Shown one piece after another: positions 51,620-61,043 of a stretch of DNA of 64,000 nt. Position 1 is the stretch's first letter, and every line of letters begins with the position of its first letter. Made by a program: the position numbers and the translations under genes. Source of the stretch: Elusimicrobia bacterium UBA5214 (GTDB lineage: Bacteria; Elusimicrobiota; UBA5214); contig DHVG01000002.1 in the NCBI GenBank assembly GCA_002412545.1, positions 52,596-116,595 of the forward strand. The letters run 5' to 3'. The notes below the pieces were generated by a model, which was not told the DNA's origin, ran no database searches, and saw only the letters and a program-made list of their open reading frames with translations.

Positions 51620-52605
51620 CTTCTTTTAACCAACCAACCAGCGAACTAACAGCAGTTTTGCTGCTTTCTTTCGGTGGACCGCGGTCGTTGGATGAAATTG
51701 AGTCCTTTCTCACCAGTATAATCGGCGGTAGAAAACCTTCCCCGGAACAGTTAGCAAAAGTAACTGAGAGGTATAAATTCATCCTTCGTAGTACTACGGA
51801 AAACGGACTTATCGGCGGTCGTTCACCATTAACCGAAATTACTTTACAGCAGGCAAAATTACTTGAAGGAAAGTTGAATCTTTTAGAGAAAAAATATCGT
51901 GGTATGAACCGTTCTGGTTCATACCGGGTCTATGTTGGATTTCGTCATTCACAACCAACAATTGAAGAATCAGTAAAAGAGATAGTTAAAAATAAAATAA
52001 CACAAGTTATTGTTCTAAATCTTGCTCCTTATTATTCAAAAGTAACCACCGGAGTATATCTTACAGAACTTAACCGAGCAATCAAAACAATTCAACCAAC
52101 TGTTAAAATGTTAATTGCCGAAAATTTTGGCAATCACTCTTTGTATATTAGTGCTTTAATAGAAAAGATTGAAGAAGGATTAAAACAATTTTCTTCACAA
52201 GAACGAGAAAATCTACATATAATTTTCAGTGTGCATAGTATTCCTCAGAAACTTATTGACCAAGGTGACCCTTATCTCGAACAGGTAAAAGCGAGTATTG
52301 AGAGTATTCTCAAGATTTCGGCTTATCCGCGCTGGAAACTTGCTTTTCAAAGTGCCGGTTCAGATAAAGAAAAATGGCTTGAACCCGAAGTGAAAGAGGT
52401 CATTGACGAGTTAACAAAGAAGGGGGTGAAAAATATTCTCCTTGTGCCGCTCAGTTTTATTTCCGACAACATTGAAACTTTATACGATATTGATATTGTT
52501 TATAAAAAATATGCGGAAGAGAAAGGACTAAAATTTGTTCGTACTGATTGTTTAAATACTTCACCTAAATTTATTGAAGCACTAAGTAATATCATCTTGG
52601 AATAG
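51616..52605 (+). CDS. hemH: Ferrochelatase
   Basis: 329 residues. LLLSFGGPRSLDEIESFL at the N-terminus, VGFRHSQPTIEESV, FSVHSIPQKLIDQGDPY (about 210-226, with the metal-handling histidine), FQSAGSDKEKWLEP and LLVPLSFISDNIETLYDID (about 275-293) are ferrochelatase landmarks. Inserts Fe2+ into porphyrin or coproporphyrin. Between hemE and hemY, with a four-base overlap to hemE. Confidence 0.9.
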   Translation: MTSFNQPTSELTAVLLLSFGGPRSLDEIESFLTSIIGGRKPSPEQLAKVTERYKFILRSTTENGLIGGRSPLTEITLQQAKLLEGKLNLLEKKYRGMNRSGSYRVYVGFRHSQPTIEESVKEIVKNKITQVIVLNLAPYYSKVTTGVYLTELNRAIKTIQPTVKMLIAENFGNHSLYISALIEKIEEGLKQFSSQERENLHIIFSVHSIPQKLIDQGDPYLEQVKASIESILKISAYPRWKLAFQSAGSDKEKWLEPEVKEVIDELTKKGVKNILLVPLSFISDNIETLYDIDIVYKKYAEEKGLKFVRTDCLNTSPKFIEALSNIILE

Positions 52606-52619
52606 AAAGGATAAAAAAT

Positions 52620-54041
52620 ATGAAAAAAGTAGTAATTATTGGTAGTGGAATTAGCGGTTTAACTTGTGCTTACAAAATTAGAAAGAAAAGTAAAGAAATC
52701 AATTTACCGATTGAAATTACCCTGATTGAAAAAGAAAAGAGGTTGGGTGGTGTTTTTCTTACCGAAAAAATAAACGGTTTTTTAATTGAAGGCGGACCGG
52801 ACTGTTTTGAGTCAGAAAAACCACACACTTTCGCTTTAGCGGAAGAATTAGGTATTGCTGAACGAATAATCGGCGGGAATGAGGAAGCCCATCTTACTTA
52901 TGTTTTCTGGAATGGTAAATTATGGGAATTGCCGAAAGGTTTACTCGCTCTTGCTCCGACACGGATTTCTTCACTACTTTTTTGTCCTTTCCTGACCTGG
53001 CGGGGTAAACTGCGTGCTGGGCTTGATTTGGTTATTCCGCCCTGGGAAGAAGAAAGAGAAGATATTAGTTTAGCTGAATTTTATAAACGCCGTTTCGGTA
53101 AAGAAATATTTGACCGTATTGCTGAACCACTTTTTGGGAGTATCTATGCCTGTATCCCGGAAAATATCAGTGTAAAAAGTTGCTGGCCAAGAGCGCTCCA
53201 GTGGGAAAAGGAATACGGTAGTTTAATTCGGAGTATGTTAGCCCGGAGAAGAATGCGGAAGAAGATGGGCGATTCCGGAAAGAAAAAATTAGCGGTTTTT
53301 ATGACCTTTAAAGAAGGGATGAGTGAACTAACCAAGACACTGGAGAAAAATCTGGAGAATGTAAATTTCTTGACCGGCAGAAGCGTGCTTAATCTAAAAA
53401 CCAATCCCGGGGGACGGTTTACCGTTATTCTTGATGACGGGAAATCAGTTGAGTCCGATGCTTGTATCCTGGCAACTGCACCATCCTATGCTACTGCCGA
53501 AATTGTGAAAAGTATTGATACCGGTTTAGCCGATATCTTGATGAGAATACCTTATGTATCCAGTGCAACGATTACACTTGCTTACAAAAAGGAAAGTTTC
53601 CCGCATCCTTTGCGTGGTTTTGGTGTCCTGGTTACCCGCAGTGAGAAAACCCAGGTGAAAGCAATAAGTTGGTCTTCCACAAAATTTAATCAGCGTGCTC
53701 CGGAAGGATATGTCCTGATTCGTGCCTTTGTTGGTGGTGCAGAAGATGAAACGATGGTTTACCAGAAAGATGACCAACTCTTAAAAGTTGTAAAAGAAGA
53801 CCTTCATAAAATGATGGGAATCAATGTTGAACCGATACTCACTAAAATTTATCGTTGGCCAAGTTCAATGGTACAGTATACTTTAGGACATGAGAAAAAA
53901 GTTAAATTTATTGAAGAGAGGGTCAAACAATATCCCGGACTTTATCTGATTGGTAACGCCTACCGCGGAATCGGTATCAGCGATTGTATCAACAACGCTA
54001 CCCAAACTGCTGAACAAGTAGTAGAATATTTTACTAAATAA
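52620..54041 (+). CDS. hemY: Protoporphyrinogen/coproporphyrinogen oxidase
   Basis: 473 residues. KKVVIIGSGISGLTCAYKI is the FAD-binding Rossmann motif; IEGGPDCFESEKPHT (near 57) and the C-terminal LYLIGNAYRGIGISDCINNA (about 442-461) are typical of HemY-type oxidases. Whether it oxidises protoporphyrinogen or coproporphyrinogen III (CgoX) cannot be told from sequence. No coproporphyrinogen III oxidase (hemN) or HemQ is visible here. Confidence 0.88.
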   Translation: MKKVVIIGSGISGLTCAYKIRKKSKEINLPIEITLIEKEKRLGGVFLTEKINGFLIEGGPDCFESEKPHTFALAEELGIAERIIGGNEEAHLTYVFWNGKLWELPKGLLALAPTRISSLLFCPFLTWRGKLRAGLDLVIPPWEEEREDISLAEFYKRRFGKEIFDRIAEPLFGSIYACIPENISVKSCWPRALQWEKEYGSLIRSMLARRRMRKKMGDSGKKKLAVFMTFKEGMSELTKTLEKNLENVNFLTGRSVLNLKTNPGGRFTVILDDGKSVESDACILATAPSYATAEIVKSIDTGLADILMRIPYVSSATITLAYKKESFPHPLRGFGVLVTRSEKTQVKAISWSSTKFNQRAPEGYVLIRAFVGGAEDETMVYQKDDQLLKVVKEDLHKMMGINVEPILTKIYRWPSSMVQYTLGHEKKVKFIEERVKQYPGLYLIGNAYRGIGISDCINNATQTAEQVVEYFTK

Positions 54042-54136
54042 ACCCCGTTAGAAAAAAGTTCTGTCCATAAGGACGGTGATAAAAAAATTGATAGTTTGGG
54101 GGTAAATCTCTTTCTAAACTTTCTAACGGGGTAAAA
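54042..54136 (+). terminator. Long inverted repeat after haem operon
   Basis: ACCCCGTTAGAAA at 54042-54054 pairs with TTTCTAACGGGGT at about 54121-54133, followed by AAAAATTTTTTT. The loop is about 65 bases, with a smaller hairpin (GTCC-ATAA-GGAC) inside. Likely end of the haem transcript. Confidence 0.5.
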
Positions 54137-54189
54137 ATTTTTTTAAAAAACACTTGACCCTGCAAAGAAAAAAAATTTTTCTATGGGTC

Positions 54190-54217
54190 TTGACAAAGTG
54201 TTTTATTTGGGTATAAT
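54190..54217 (+). promoter_or_regulatory. Consensus sigma-70 promoter of the efflux operon
   Basis: TTGACA at 54190-54195, 16-base spacer, TATAAT at 54212-54217. Directly followed by the TetR-type operator. Confidence 0.75.
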
Positions 54218-54221
54218 TTAA

Positions 54222-54239
54222 TGACTGACCAGTCAGTCA
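54222..54239. promoter_or_regulatory. TetR-type operator
   Basis: TGACTGAC-CA-GTCAGTCA is a palindrome with eight-base perfect arms. It starts four bases after the -10 box, and a further half-site CTGACTGG follows. A repressor bound here would cover the transcription start, so the TetR protein at 54325 probably represses its own operon. Confidence 0.7.
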
Positions 54240-54324
54240 ACTGACTGGGTGAATAGGTGATTGGGTTATTAGGTGATTTGGTAAAGAACGATTTGTACTA
54301 ATTCGTGTTCATTCGTGATAGAAG

Positions 54325-54897
54325 ATGAAAGAAAGAATAATTGAGGCAACAAAAAGGGTAATCATTAAGAAAGGTTACCAGGGACTGAAGGTTTCCGATA
54401 TTGCCGAAGAAGCGAAAATAGGTAAAGGGACAGTTTATCTTTATTTTAGAAGTAAGGAGGAACTGCTCGCCGAACTGGTAGACAGTTTCTTTGCTGAAGC
54501 AAATGGGTTTATTGAACAAGCGAAAAATACTATTGGGAATGGTCTGGATAAATTACGTAAATTTATTGAACTGGATTTAGCGTTTTTTGAAAAAAATAAA
54601 GAACTTTTTAGTATCTTAGGACAGGATATCGCCTCGCTGAGTAAAATTTTTGCGAAAGAATGGAATACGGTCATTTTAGGAAAATATCTACAAATTACTG
54701 ATTCAATCGCTGCCTTAATCAAAATCTGTCAGAAAGAAAAGTTGATCGGAAAAATTGAACCGCGTGAAGGGACATTTGTTTTAACGGCAATAATTCATGC
54801 CTATGCGGCACTGAGGATACACGGACTTACCGACCAACCCTTACCAAAACAAACAGACAAAATTTTGCAAATATTCTTAAATGGAGTAGGGAAGTGA
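54325..54897 (+). CDS. TetR-family repressor of efflux operon
   Basis: 190 residues. The N-terminal HTH reads IIKKGYQGLKVSDIAEEAKIGKGTVYLYFRSKEELL (about 14-49), a classic TetR domain; the C-terminal ligand domain is helical. First gene of an operon with tolC, adaptor and RND genes. The stop overlaps the tolC GTG start (GTGA). A palindromic operator lies at 54222-54239. Confidence 0.88.
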   Translation: MKERIIEATKRVIIKKGYQGLKVSDIAEEAKIGKGTVYLYFRSKEELLAELVDSFFAEANGFIEQAKNTIGNGLDKLRKFIELDLAFFEKNKELFSILGQDIASLSKIFAKEWNTVILGKYLQITDSIAALIKICQKEKLIGKIEPREGTFVLTAIIHAYAALRIHGLTDQPLPKQTDKILQIFLNGVGK

Positions 54898-56255
54898 AAA
54901 AAAACTGGTGTAAAGTGAAAAGTGTAAAGTGTAAAGGGGTAAAGATTTTGTTATTATTTTTAACCTTAAACTTTAAACCTTACACCTTACACGATATTTA
55001 TGGAGAAGAAGTTCTTACTTTAGAGAAATGTATTGAACTTGCGCTTGGGAACAGTCAAACAATAAAAATCAGTGAAGAGAAAATGCTCTCGGCACAATGG
55101 AAAATAAATGAAGCCTTTGCTGGATATTTACCACAAGTTAGTGTTTCTGGTACTTATCTGCGTAAGAAAAAAACTGAAATTGACCCAACCATTTTGCAGG
55201 CAATGAAATCGCGTTCATTTTCGCTTGCCTTTGCTGATGAAATTTATACTGGTCGTTTAAGTTTGGAGCAGCCAATTTACACTTGGGGTAAGATTTATCA
55301 AGTGAACCGTCAGGCAATCCTTGCTTATCAAATCGCAAAGGAGGAATATATTAAGGTAAGAAATGAACTTATCGCTCAGATTAAGGAGTCATTTTATCAT
55401 TTACTTTTAGCTGAACAAATGATTTCTATTTCTCAGGAAGCAGTTGAGGTTACTGAAGAACATCTTAAGGTTACGGAAGCGTTATATCAGGAAGGTAAAG
55501 TTTCTCAATACGATGTTTCCCGAGTTAAAGTGCAACTTGCCAATGCAAAAACTAGTCTAATTAAAGCAAAAAATGGATTAAAATTGGCTAAAGAAAGTTT
55601 GTTTTTTCTGCTGAATAAAGAAATTCCCGATGCTGTAGATATCCAAGGCAAACTTGAATATTTACCAGCAGAAATTGACCTGAATGCTGTTCTAAAAGAG
55701 GCATCGGCTAATCGTCCGGAGATAAAACAGATGGCATTGCAAAAAGAAATCGGTAGTAGTTTAATCAAATTAACCAAAGCAGGGAATAAACCGAACATTG
55801 CTCTTACCGGTAATTATGATTGGCAGAATGACCAACTGAGCACAAAAGATTGGTATGATACCTGGCAAGCGTTGCTCGTCTTAAATGTTCCTTTGTTTGA
55901 TGGTTTTTCTACCAAGGCAAAAGTAAAACAGAGCGAGTTTAATCTTAAGCAAATACAGTTGACTGAGGACTTAATTACCGAAAGTATAAAATTGGAAGTG
56001 AAACAAGCGTTCTTAAATTTTCAACAGGCAAAAGAAAGTATTGAAGCACAAAAAGAAAATGTAGAAACCGCTAAAGAAAACCTCAGAATTGCTCAGGAAC
56101 GATATAAATTAGGTTTAATGTCTAATGTGGAAGTGCGTGATGCTGAATTGACCTTAACTCAGGCAGAGACAAATTATTATCAAGTGTTAGCCGACTATTT
56201 GATTGTTTTAGTGAAATTAGAAAAGGCAACAGGTATCACGAATATACACGAATAA
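54894..56255 (+). CDS. TolC-family outer membrane efflux protein
   Basis: 453 residues from GTG 54894. LTLEKCIELALGNSQTIK (about 42-59) opens the first TolC repeat, and the second repeat has IKLEVKQAFLNFQQAKESIEA and NLRIAQERYKLGLMSNVEV near the C-terminus. Coiled-coil hairpins and beta strands alternate as in TolC channels. The N-terminal 40 residues, including the signal peptide, are encoded by a degenerate inverted repeat (GTGTAAAGTGTAAAG ... CCTTACACCTTACAC). Confidence 0.85.
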   Translation: MKKNWCKVKSVKCKGVKILLLFLTLNFKPYTLHDIYGEEVLTLEKCIELALGNSQTIKISEEKMLSAQWKINEAFAGYLPQVSVSGTYLRKKKTEIDPTILQAMKSRSFSLAFADEIYTGRLSLEQPIYTWGKIYQVNRQAILAYQIAKEEYIKVRNELIAQIKESFYHLLLAEQMISISQEAVEVTEEHLKVTEALYQEGKVSQYDVSRVKVQLANAKTSLIKAKNGLKLAKESLFFLLNKEIPDAVDIQGKLEYLPAEIDLNAVLKEASANRPEIKQMALQKEIGSSLIKLTKAGNKPNIALTGNYDWQNDQLSTKDWYDTWQALLVLNVPLFDGFSTKAKVKQSEFNLKQIQLTEDLITESIKLEVKQAFLNFQQAKESIEAQKENVETAKENLRIAQERYKLGLMSNVEVRDAELTLTQAETNYYQVLADYLIVLVKLEKATGITNIHE

Positions 56256-56337
56256 AAATACTACGAATTTTCACGAATAAAAAATTTGTTTTGATTTCGC
56301 ATACGGGTTTGTGAGAATTCATATTTGAGGAGAAGAA

Positions 56338-57234
56338 ATGAAGAAAAAATTATTTTTACTTACTCTCTACTTATTCTTTTTTTATGGTTGTGGGAAGAAG
56401 AAAGAAAAAGTAGCCAACACGGATATTCCGATAGAGAAGAAAGCATTAGTGAAAATCACTAAAGTAAAAATTGGTAAAATTGAGGAAACCGTTTCTCTTG
56501 TTGGGGATATTTATGGTTGGCGGGAAGTAAAGGTTTATACAAAAGTGAACGGAAGATTAGCAAAAAAGATGAAAGATGAAGGTGAAATGGTTAAAGAAAA
56601 CGAAGTGGTTGCTTTGGTTAACCGTGATGAGCCAGCATTGAAGTATACCGAAGCAGAAATTAAATCACCAATTGATGGTATAATTACCAAATATTTTGCG
56701 GATATCGGTGATGACGTTTTTCCTGCCCAACCGATGCCCCGGGAACCAGTTTTCACTATTGCGGATATAAACAAAGTGAAACTTGAAGCACATTTAAGTG
56801 AAAAAGATATTGCTAAAGTAGCAAAAGGACAAAAAGTGCGTATTTTTGTTGATGCTTTTCCGGAAAAAATTTTTTGGGGTGAAATTAGTGAGATTGCTCC
56901 GACAATCAATCCTTTGACTCGTAAGTTAAAATTAGGAATTGAGGTAGCGAATAAAGAGTTCTACTTGAAACCAGGTATGTTTGGACGGGCAGAAATTATT
57001 GTTCGTGAATACGATAATATTTTGACCGTACCTCTGAAAGCGGTCTTGGACCGAGGAAAACAAAAAATAGTCCTTACCGTAAGAGAAAATAAAGCCAAGA
57101 TGCTACCTGTAGAGACCGGAATAAATGATGAAGAAAATATGGAAATAAAAAGAGGGCTTACAGTTGGAGAAAGAGTGATTGTTGAAGGAAACTACGGTTT
57201 GCTTGAAGGAACGGAAGTAGAAGTAATTAAATAA
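56338..57234 (+). CDS. RND efflux periplasmic adaptor lipoprotein
   Basis: 298 residues. Lipobox LYLFFFYGCGKKK near residue 18. A short lipoyl/barrel-sandwich domain (VYTKVNGRLAKKMKDEGEMV, then IKSPIDGIITKYFADIGDDV), then beta-barrel domains with VKLEAHLSEKDIAKVAKGQ and YLKPGMFGRAEI. The long helical hairpin of classic adaptors is reduced to a few residues, so this is a compact member. Works between TolC and the RND pump. Confidence 0.85.
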   Translation: MKKKLFLLTLYLFFFYGCGKKKEKVANTDIPIEKKALVKITKVKIGKIEETVSLVGDIYGWREVKVYTKVNGRLAKKMKDEGEMVKENEVVALVNRDEPALKYTEAEIKSPIDGIITKYFADIGDDVFPAQPMPREPVFTIADINKVKLEAHLSEKDIAKVAKGQKVRIFVDAFPEKIFWGEISEIAPTINPLTRKLKLGIEVANKEFYLKPGMFGRAEIIVREYDNILTVPLKAVLDRGKQKIVLTVRENKAKMLPVETGINDEENMEIKRGLTVGERVIVEGNYGLLEGTEVEVIK

Positions 57235-57271
57235 CAGTTAGAGTGTTATTGGGTTATAGAGTTATTGAGTT

Positions 57272-57362
57272 ATGAAGATTAAAAGATTTGAAGAGATAGA
57301 AGTTTGGCAGGAAGCAAGAAAATTAGTTAAGTTAGTTAATACAAATGCGTTAAATAAATTGT
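57272..57362 (+). pseudogene. Four-helix bundle (IVS-type) protein, truncated
   Basis: ATG 57272 begins MKIKRFEEIEVWQEARKLVK, the start of the S23 / four-helix bundle family found in intervening sequences and spacers. After about 28 residues the match is lost where the GTCATTGCGA repeat begins, so only the first helix remains. It appears cut off by the repeat and GIY-YIG insertion. Confidence 0.6.
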
Positions 57363-57704
57363 CATTGCGAAGGAACAAAGTGACTGAAGCAATCTCATGA
57401 ACAAGCAATATTACGTATATATAATGACTAACAAAAGAAATACAGTTTTATATACAGGTATTGCAGGGGATTTGGTAAAAAGAATATACGAACATAAACA
57501 AAAGATTGTGGAAGAATTTACGAAGAAATATAATGTCAATAAATTGGTTTATTACGAAATATTTGACGACCCAGAAAGTGCTATTTCAAGGGAGAAACAA
57601 ATAAAAGCAGGTTCAAGGAAAAAGAAAATCAAGTTAATTGAGGGTATGAACCGAGAATGTGAAGATTTATATGACGAGATTGCTTCGCTTTAGCTCGCAA
57701 TGAC
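57361..57704. mobile_element. GIY-YIG gene bracketed by inverted repeats
   Basis: GTCATTGCGA...GAAGCAATCTC (57361-57396) precedes the gene and its reverse complement, GAGATTGCTTCGC...TCGCAATGAC (57676-57704), follows. The gene's start codon abuts the left repeat and its last codons and stop lie in the right repeat. The unit interrupts a four-helix bundle gene. This suggests a small mobile or repeat-propagating unit. Confidence 0.6.
57397..57693 (+). CDS. GIY-YIG nuclease domain protein
   Basis: 98 residues of the YhbQ/UvrC-N-like short GIY-YIG class: YYVYIMTNKRNTVLYTGIAGDL (residues 4-25; V-Y and Y-T-G replace the two halves of the motif), RIYEHKQ with a likely catalytic arginine (about 29-35), LVYYEIFDDPESAISREKQIK (about 50-70) with the metal-binding glutamate. 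Flanked by inverted repeats that reach into its ends. The cellular role of these short proteins is not known. Confidence 0.8.
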   Translation: MNKQYYVYIMTNKRNTVLYTGIAGDLVKRIYEHKQKIVEEFTKKYNVNKLVYYEIFDDPESAISREKQIKAGSRKKKIKLIEGMNRECEDLYDEIASL

Positions 57705-57780
57705 CTCGTGGGATTGCCACCCCCCACCGATTTACTTCGCAAAGCGAAGCAGTGGGGGTCGCAATGACCTGCTAAAAAAG
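57705..57780. repeat. Hairpin repeat cluster
   Basis: CCCCCAC...GTGGGGG arms enclose ACTTCGC-AAA-GCGAAG, followed by TCGCAATGAC, the same end as in the GIY-YIG repeat. Then units of GCAACTCAATAACGC precede the RND gene. Confidence 0.5.
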
Positions 57781-57832
57781 CAACTCAATAACGCAAGTAA
57801 CGCAATAACTTACGACTACAAGGAGTAAAAAG

Positions 57833-60800
57833 ATGAGATTACCAGAAATTTCGGTTAAACGACCGGTAACGGTCTTGATGATAATTTTAATCATTGTTGT
57901 CTTAGGGATAATTTCATTTACCCGTTTAGGTTTGGATATGATGCCGGATATCACTTATCCGGTACTTTTGGTTGCGGTAAGTTATCCCGGTGTTTCTTCA
58001 GAAGATGTAGAGAATATGGTCACTAAACCGATAGAAGAAATAGTGGCGACCGTAAAGAATGTAAAAAAGATAAATTCTTTCTCGCAAGAAGGATTAGCCG
58101 GAATATTGGTAGAATTTGAGTGGGGAGCAAATTTGGATTTATCAGCACAGGATATTCGTGACCGTATAGATTTAATTAGAGATTTTCTTCCTGAAGATAT
58201 AAGTAAACCAGTAGTGCATAAATTTGACCCTTCAATGATACCGATAATGGTTTATGGTGTGAGTTCCGTTCTCCGTAGCAGTGCTACTGCGAAGGATGAA
58301 GGGGAAAGAGATTTACTCAGTTTACGTTCATTGACTAAAGACATGTTTAAGGATAGGTTGGAACAAGTTGACGGTGTAGCCAGTGTGATGCTCTTTGGTG
58401 GATTTGAAAGAGAAATCTTGTTAGAAATAGACAAGCAACGATTGGAAGCATATCACTTAACTTTAGACGAAGTTATGGCTAAATTAAGAGCAGAAAATCT
58501 TAATCTACCCGGTGGTCATATTGAAGACCGTTATCGGGAATACTTATTACGCACTACCGGTGAATTTACTTCTCTAAAAGAGATGGAAAATTTACCGATA
58601 ACCTTGAGAGAAGGGGTACCGATTTATCTTAAAGATATCGGTAGAGTTGAAGATACTTATAAAGAGTTACGCGCTTTATCCAGAACAAATCGGAAAGATG
58701 CGGTGATGTTAATTGTAAGCAAGGAGTCGGGTGCAAATACGGTCATTGTCAGCAACCGAGCAAAAAAAGAATTGGAAAAGATAAAGAACATACTCCCGGG
58801 AGATATTCAAATTTATACTGTTTTTGATATATCCAGAATGATTAACCAGATTGTCAATGTGACGAGTTCTAATGCTTTAGTTGGAGGAATACTTGCCACC
58901 GCGGTTCTTTTCTTATTTTTAGCCAGTTGGCGTCCGACTTTAACTATTGGTTTAAGTATACCCTTATCTATTTTAGCAACTTTCATCCCTTTATATTTCT
59001 TAGGGTATACCTTAAATTTTATCACTTTGATTGGTCTTGCGCTTGGTGTAGGTATGCTCGTTGACAATTCTATCGTCGTCATTGAAAATATTTTTCGTCA
59101 TCTTAAAGAAGGTAAAGACCGGATTAACGCTTCAATTATTGGTGCTTCGGAAGTCGGAATGGCGATTACTGCCTCCACACTTACCACGGTCGTAGTTTTT
59201 CTACCCTTAATTTTTGCGAAAGGTATAACCGGTAAACTTTTTTGGGGCTTGGCTTTAACCGTTACCGCAAATCTAATGGCTTCCTTATTTGTTGCCTTAA
59301 CCATTGTTCCGATGGTTACATCAAAAATTTTGCGTGCCGATTTAGCAAAAGGGCGGTTAAGTTGGGAGACCAGAATCACGGAGCCAATGCGTAACTTTTA
59401 CCGTAAGGTGCTCACTTGGGTTTTGAAAAATCGTTTTAAAGTTCTCGGTGCAACGGTTACTGTGTTTATTATCAGTATTATTCTCGCTTATTTCAGTGGA
59501 CGAGAATTCTTTCCTAAGGTTGACAATAATATGGTTTTGATGATGGTAAGAATGCCAGTGGGCACAACTTTAGAAGAGACGGACCGGATTACTAAAAGAA
59601 TTGAAGATGTCGTTCTTGAGGAAAAGGGTGTACTGACGGTTCTTTCCCAAGTAGGATTATCTGAATATGGGAAATCCGATGCGGTTTATGGTACTGGACC
59701 AACTGGTGTTCATGAAGCAGAAATTTTTATCCGTCTGAAGGATAAACTTGAACGGGAAAAAAGTAGTGATGAAGTTATCAATACATTTAGAAAGAAAATA
59801 CCGGAACTGGAGGGAGTAAAATTTGAATTTATGGATATGGGAACAGCAATCATGACTGGTGGAGGAAGGTCAAATAAACCAATAGAGATAAAACTTTTCG
59901 GTAAGGATATTGAGACACTTGACAAAATAGCAGAGAGAATCATTGAAGAGATTCGTCAAATAAAAGGTATCTATGATGTTGATACTACCTTAGTCAGAGG
60001 TAAACCTGAACTACTGCTCAGGGTTGACCGCGAAAAAGCGGCACGGTTTGGTTTAACTGTCGGGCAGGTTGCTTCCACGGTTCAGACTGCTTTCCAGGGT
60101 AAAGTAGCAACAAGGTTTCACTCGGGCGGTGAAGAGATAGATGTGCGAATACGACTACAAGCAAAAGACCGTAAAACATTTAAAGATATTGAAAATTTAA
60201 GTATTCCAACGCTGAGCGGTGTAACCATACCTCTTGGTGAAGTAGCAAAATTTACTTTTACCTTTGGTCCAATAAGGTTATCTCGTGAAAATCAAAAAAG
60301 AACAATTTCCGTAACTGCGAACTTAAGTGGACGTGATTTAGGTGGTGCGATTAGAGATATAAAAAGTAAACTTGGGAGGGCAATTACCCTTCCCGAAGGA
60401 TATTTCGTTGAATATGCTGGTGAAGCGGAACAGATGTATGAAACATTTCGTGATTTAGGTTTAATTTTTCTTTTGGCGTTACTTTTGGTCTATATGGTCA
60501 TGGCCGCAGAATTTGAATCCTTGATTCATCCTTTAGTAATTATGTTCACTGTACCTTTTGCGATAATTGGTGTAGTTTTTTCCGTTATCCTTGCCGGTAA
60601 GCGTATTTCTCTACCTATGGGTATGGGTGTGACTATTTTAAGTGGGGTTATTGTGAACAATGGGATTGTGCTTATTGATTACATTAACCAGTTAAGACAT
60701 CGTGGTAAAGAAAAAGAGGTAATCACCTCAATTGAAGCGATAATTGAAGCTGGGGCGACACGATTGAGACCAGTGCTAATGACTTCAATTACCACAATTC

Positions 60801-61006
60801 TTGGGCTTATTCCAATGGTTTACAGTCGTGGCGAAGGTAGTGAGGTACGAAGTGTAGTTGCGGTAACCCTTATTGGTGGTTTGACCATTGGCACGATTTT
60901 GACTTTGCTTGTTTTACCAATTGTCTATATCATTTTTGACCAGTGGGCAGTAAAAATAACCGAAAGAATTAGGATAATTTTGCATGGTAAGCCCCGCACC
61001 TTTTAG
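57833..61006 (+). CDS. RND efflux transporter
   Basis: 1057 residues. LPEISVKRPVTVLMIILIIV is the usual RND start, with periplasmic loops at about 35-335 and 560-870 and twelve membrane helices. LGVGMLVDNSIVVIENIFRHL (about 402-422) carries the proton-relay aspartate and GATRLRPVLMTSITTILGLIPM (about 979-1000) is the second signature. An AcrB/MdtB-like proton-driven pump. Works with the adaptor and TolC genes upstream. Specific substrate unknown. Confidence 0.92.
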   Translation: MRLPEISVKRPVTVLMIILIIVVLGIISFTRLGLDMMPDITYPVLLVAVSYPGVSSEDVENMVTKPIEEIVATVKNVKKINSFSQEGLAGILVEFEWGANLDLSAQDIRDRIDLIRDFLPEDISKPVVHKFDPSMIPIMVYGVSSVLRSSATAKDEGERDLLSLRSLTKDMFKDRLEQVDGVASVMLFGGFEREILLEIDKQRLEAYHLTLDEVMAKLRAENLNLPGGHIEDRYREYLLRTTGEFTSLKEMENLPITLREGVPIYLKDIGRVEDTYKELRALSRTNRKDAVMLIVSKESGANTVIVSNRAKKELEKIKNILPGDIQIYTVFDISRMINQIVNVTSSNALVGGILATAVLFLFLASWRPTLTIGLSIPLSILATFIPLYFLGYTLNFITLIGLALGVGMLVDNSIVVIENIFRHLKEGKDRINASIIGASEVGMAITASTLTTVVVFLPLIFAKGITGKLFWGLALTVTANLMASLFVALTIVPMVTSKILRADLAKGRLSWETRITEPMRNFYRKVLTWVLKNRFKVLGATVTVFIISIILAYFSGREFFPKVDNNMVLMMVRMPVGTTLEETDRITKRIEDVVLEEKGVLTVLSQVGLSEYGKSDAVYGTGPTGVHEAEIFIRLKDKLEREKSSDEVINTFRKKIPELEGVKFEFMDMGTAIMTGGGRSNKPIEIKLFGKDIETLDKIAERIIEEIRQIKGIYDVDTTLVRGKPELLLRVDREKAARFGLTVGQVASTVQTAFQGKVATRFHSGGEEIDVRIRLQAKDRKTFKDIENLSIPTLSGVTIPLGEVAKFTFTFGPIRLSRENQKRTISVTANLSGRDLGGAIRDIKSKLGRAITLPEGYFVEYAGEAEQMYETFRDLGLIFLLALLLVYMVMAAEFESLIHPLVIMFTVPFAIIGVVFSVILAGKRISLPMGMGVTILSGVIVNNGIVLIDYINQLRHRGKEKEVITSIEAIIEAGATRLRPVLMTSITTILGLIPMVYSRGEGSEVRSVVAVTLIGGLTIGTILTLLVLPIVYIIFDQWAVKITERIRIILHGKPRTF

Positions 61007-61043
61007 GTATCCTTAAAGTAAAAAATTGTAGTTGCTCAATTTA

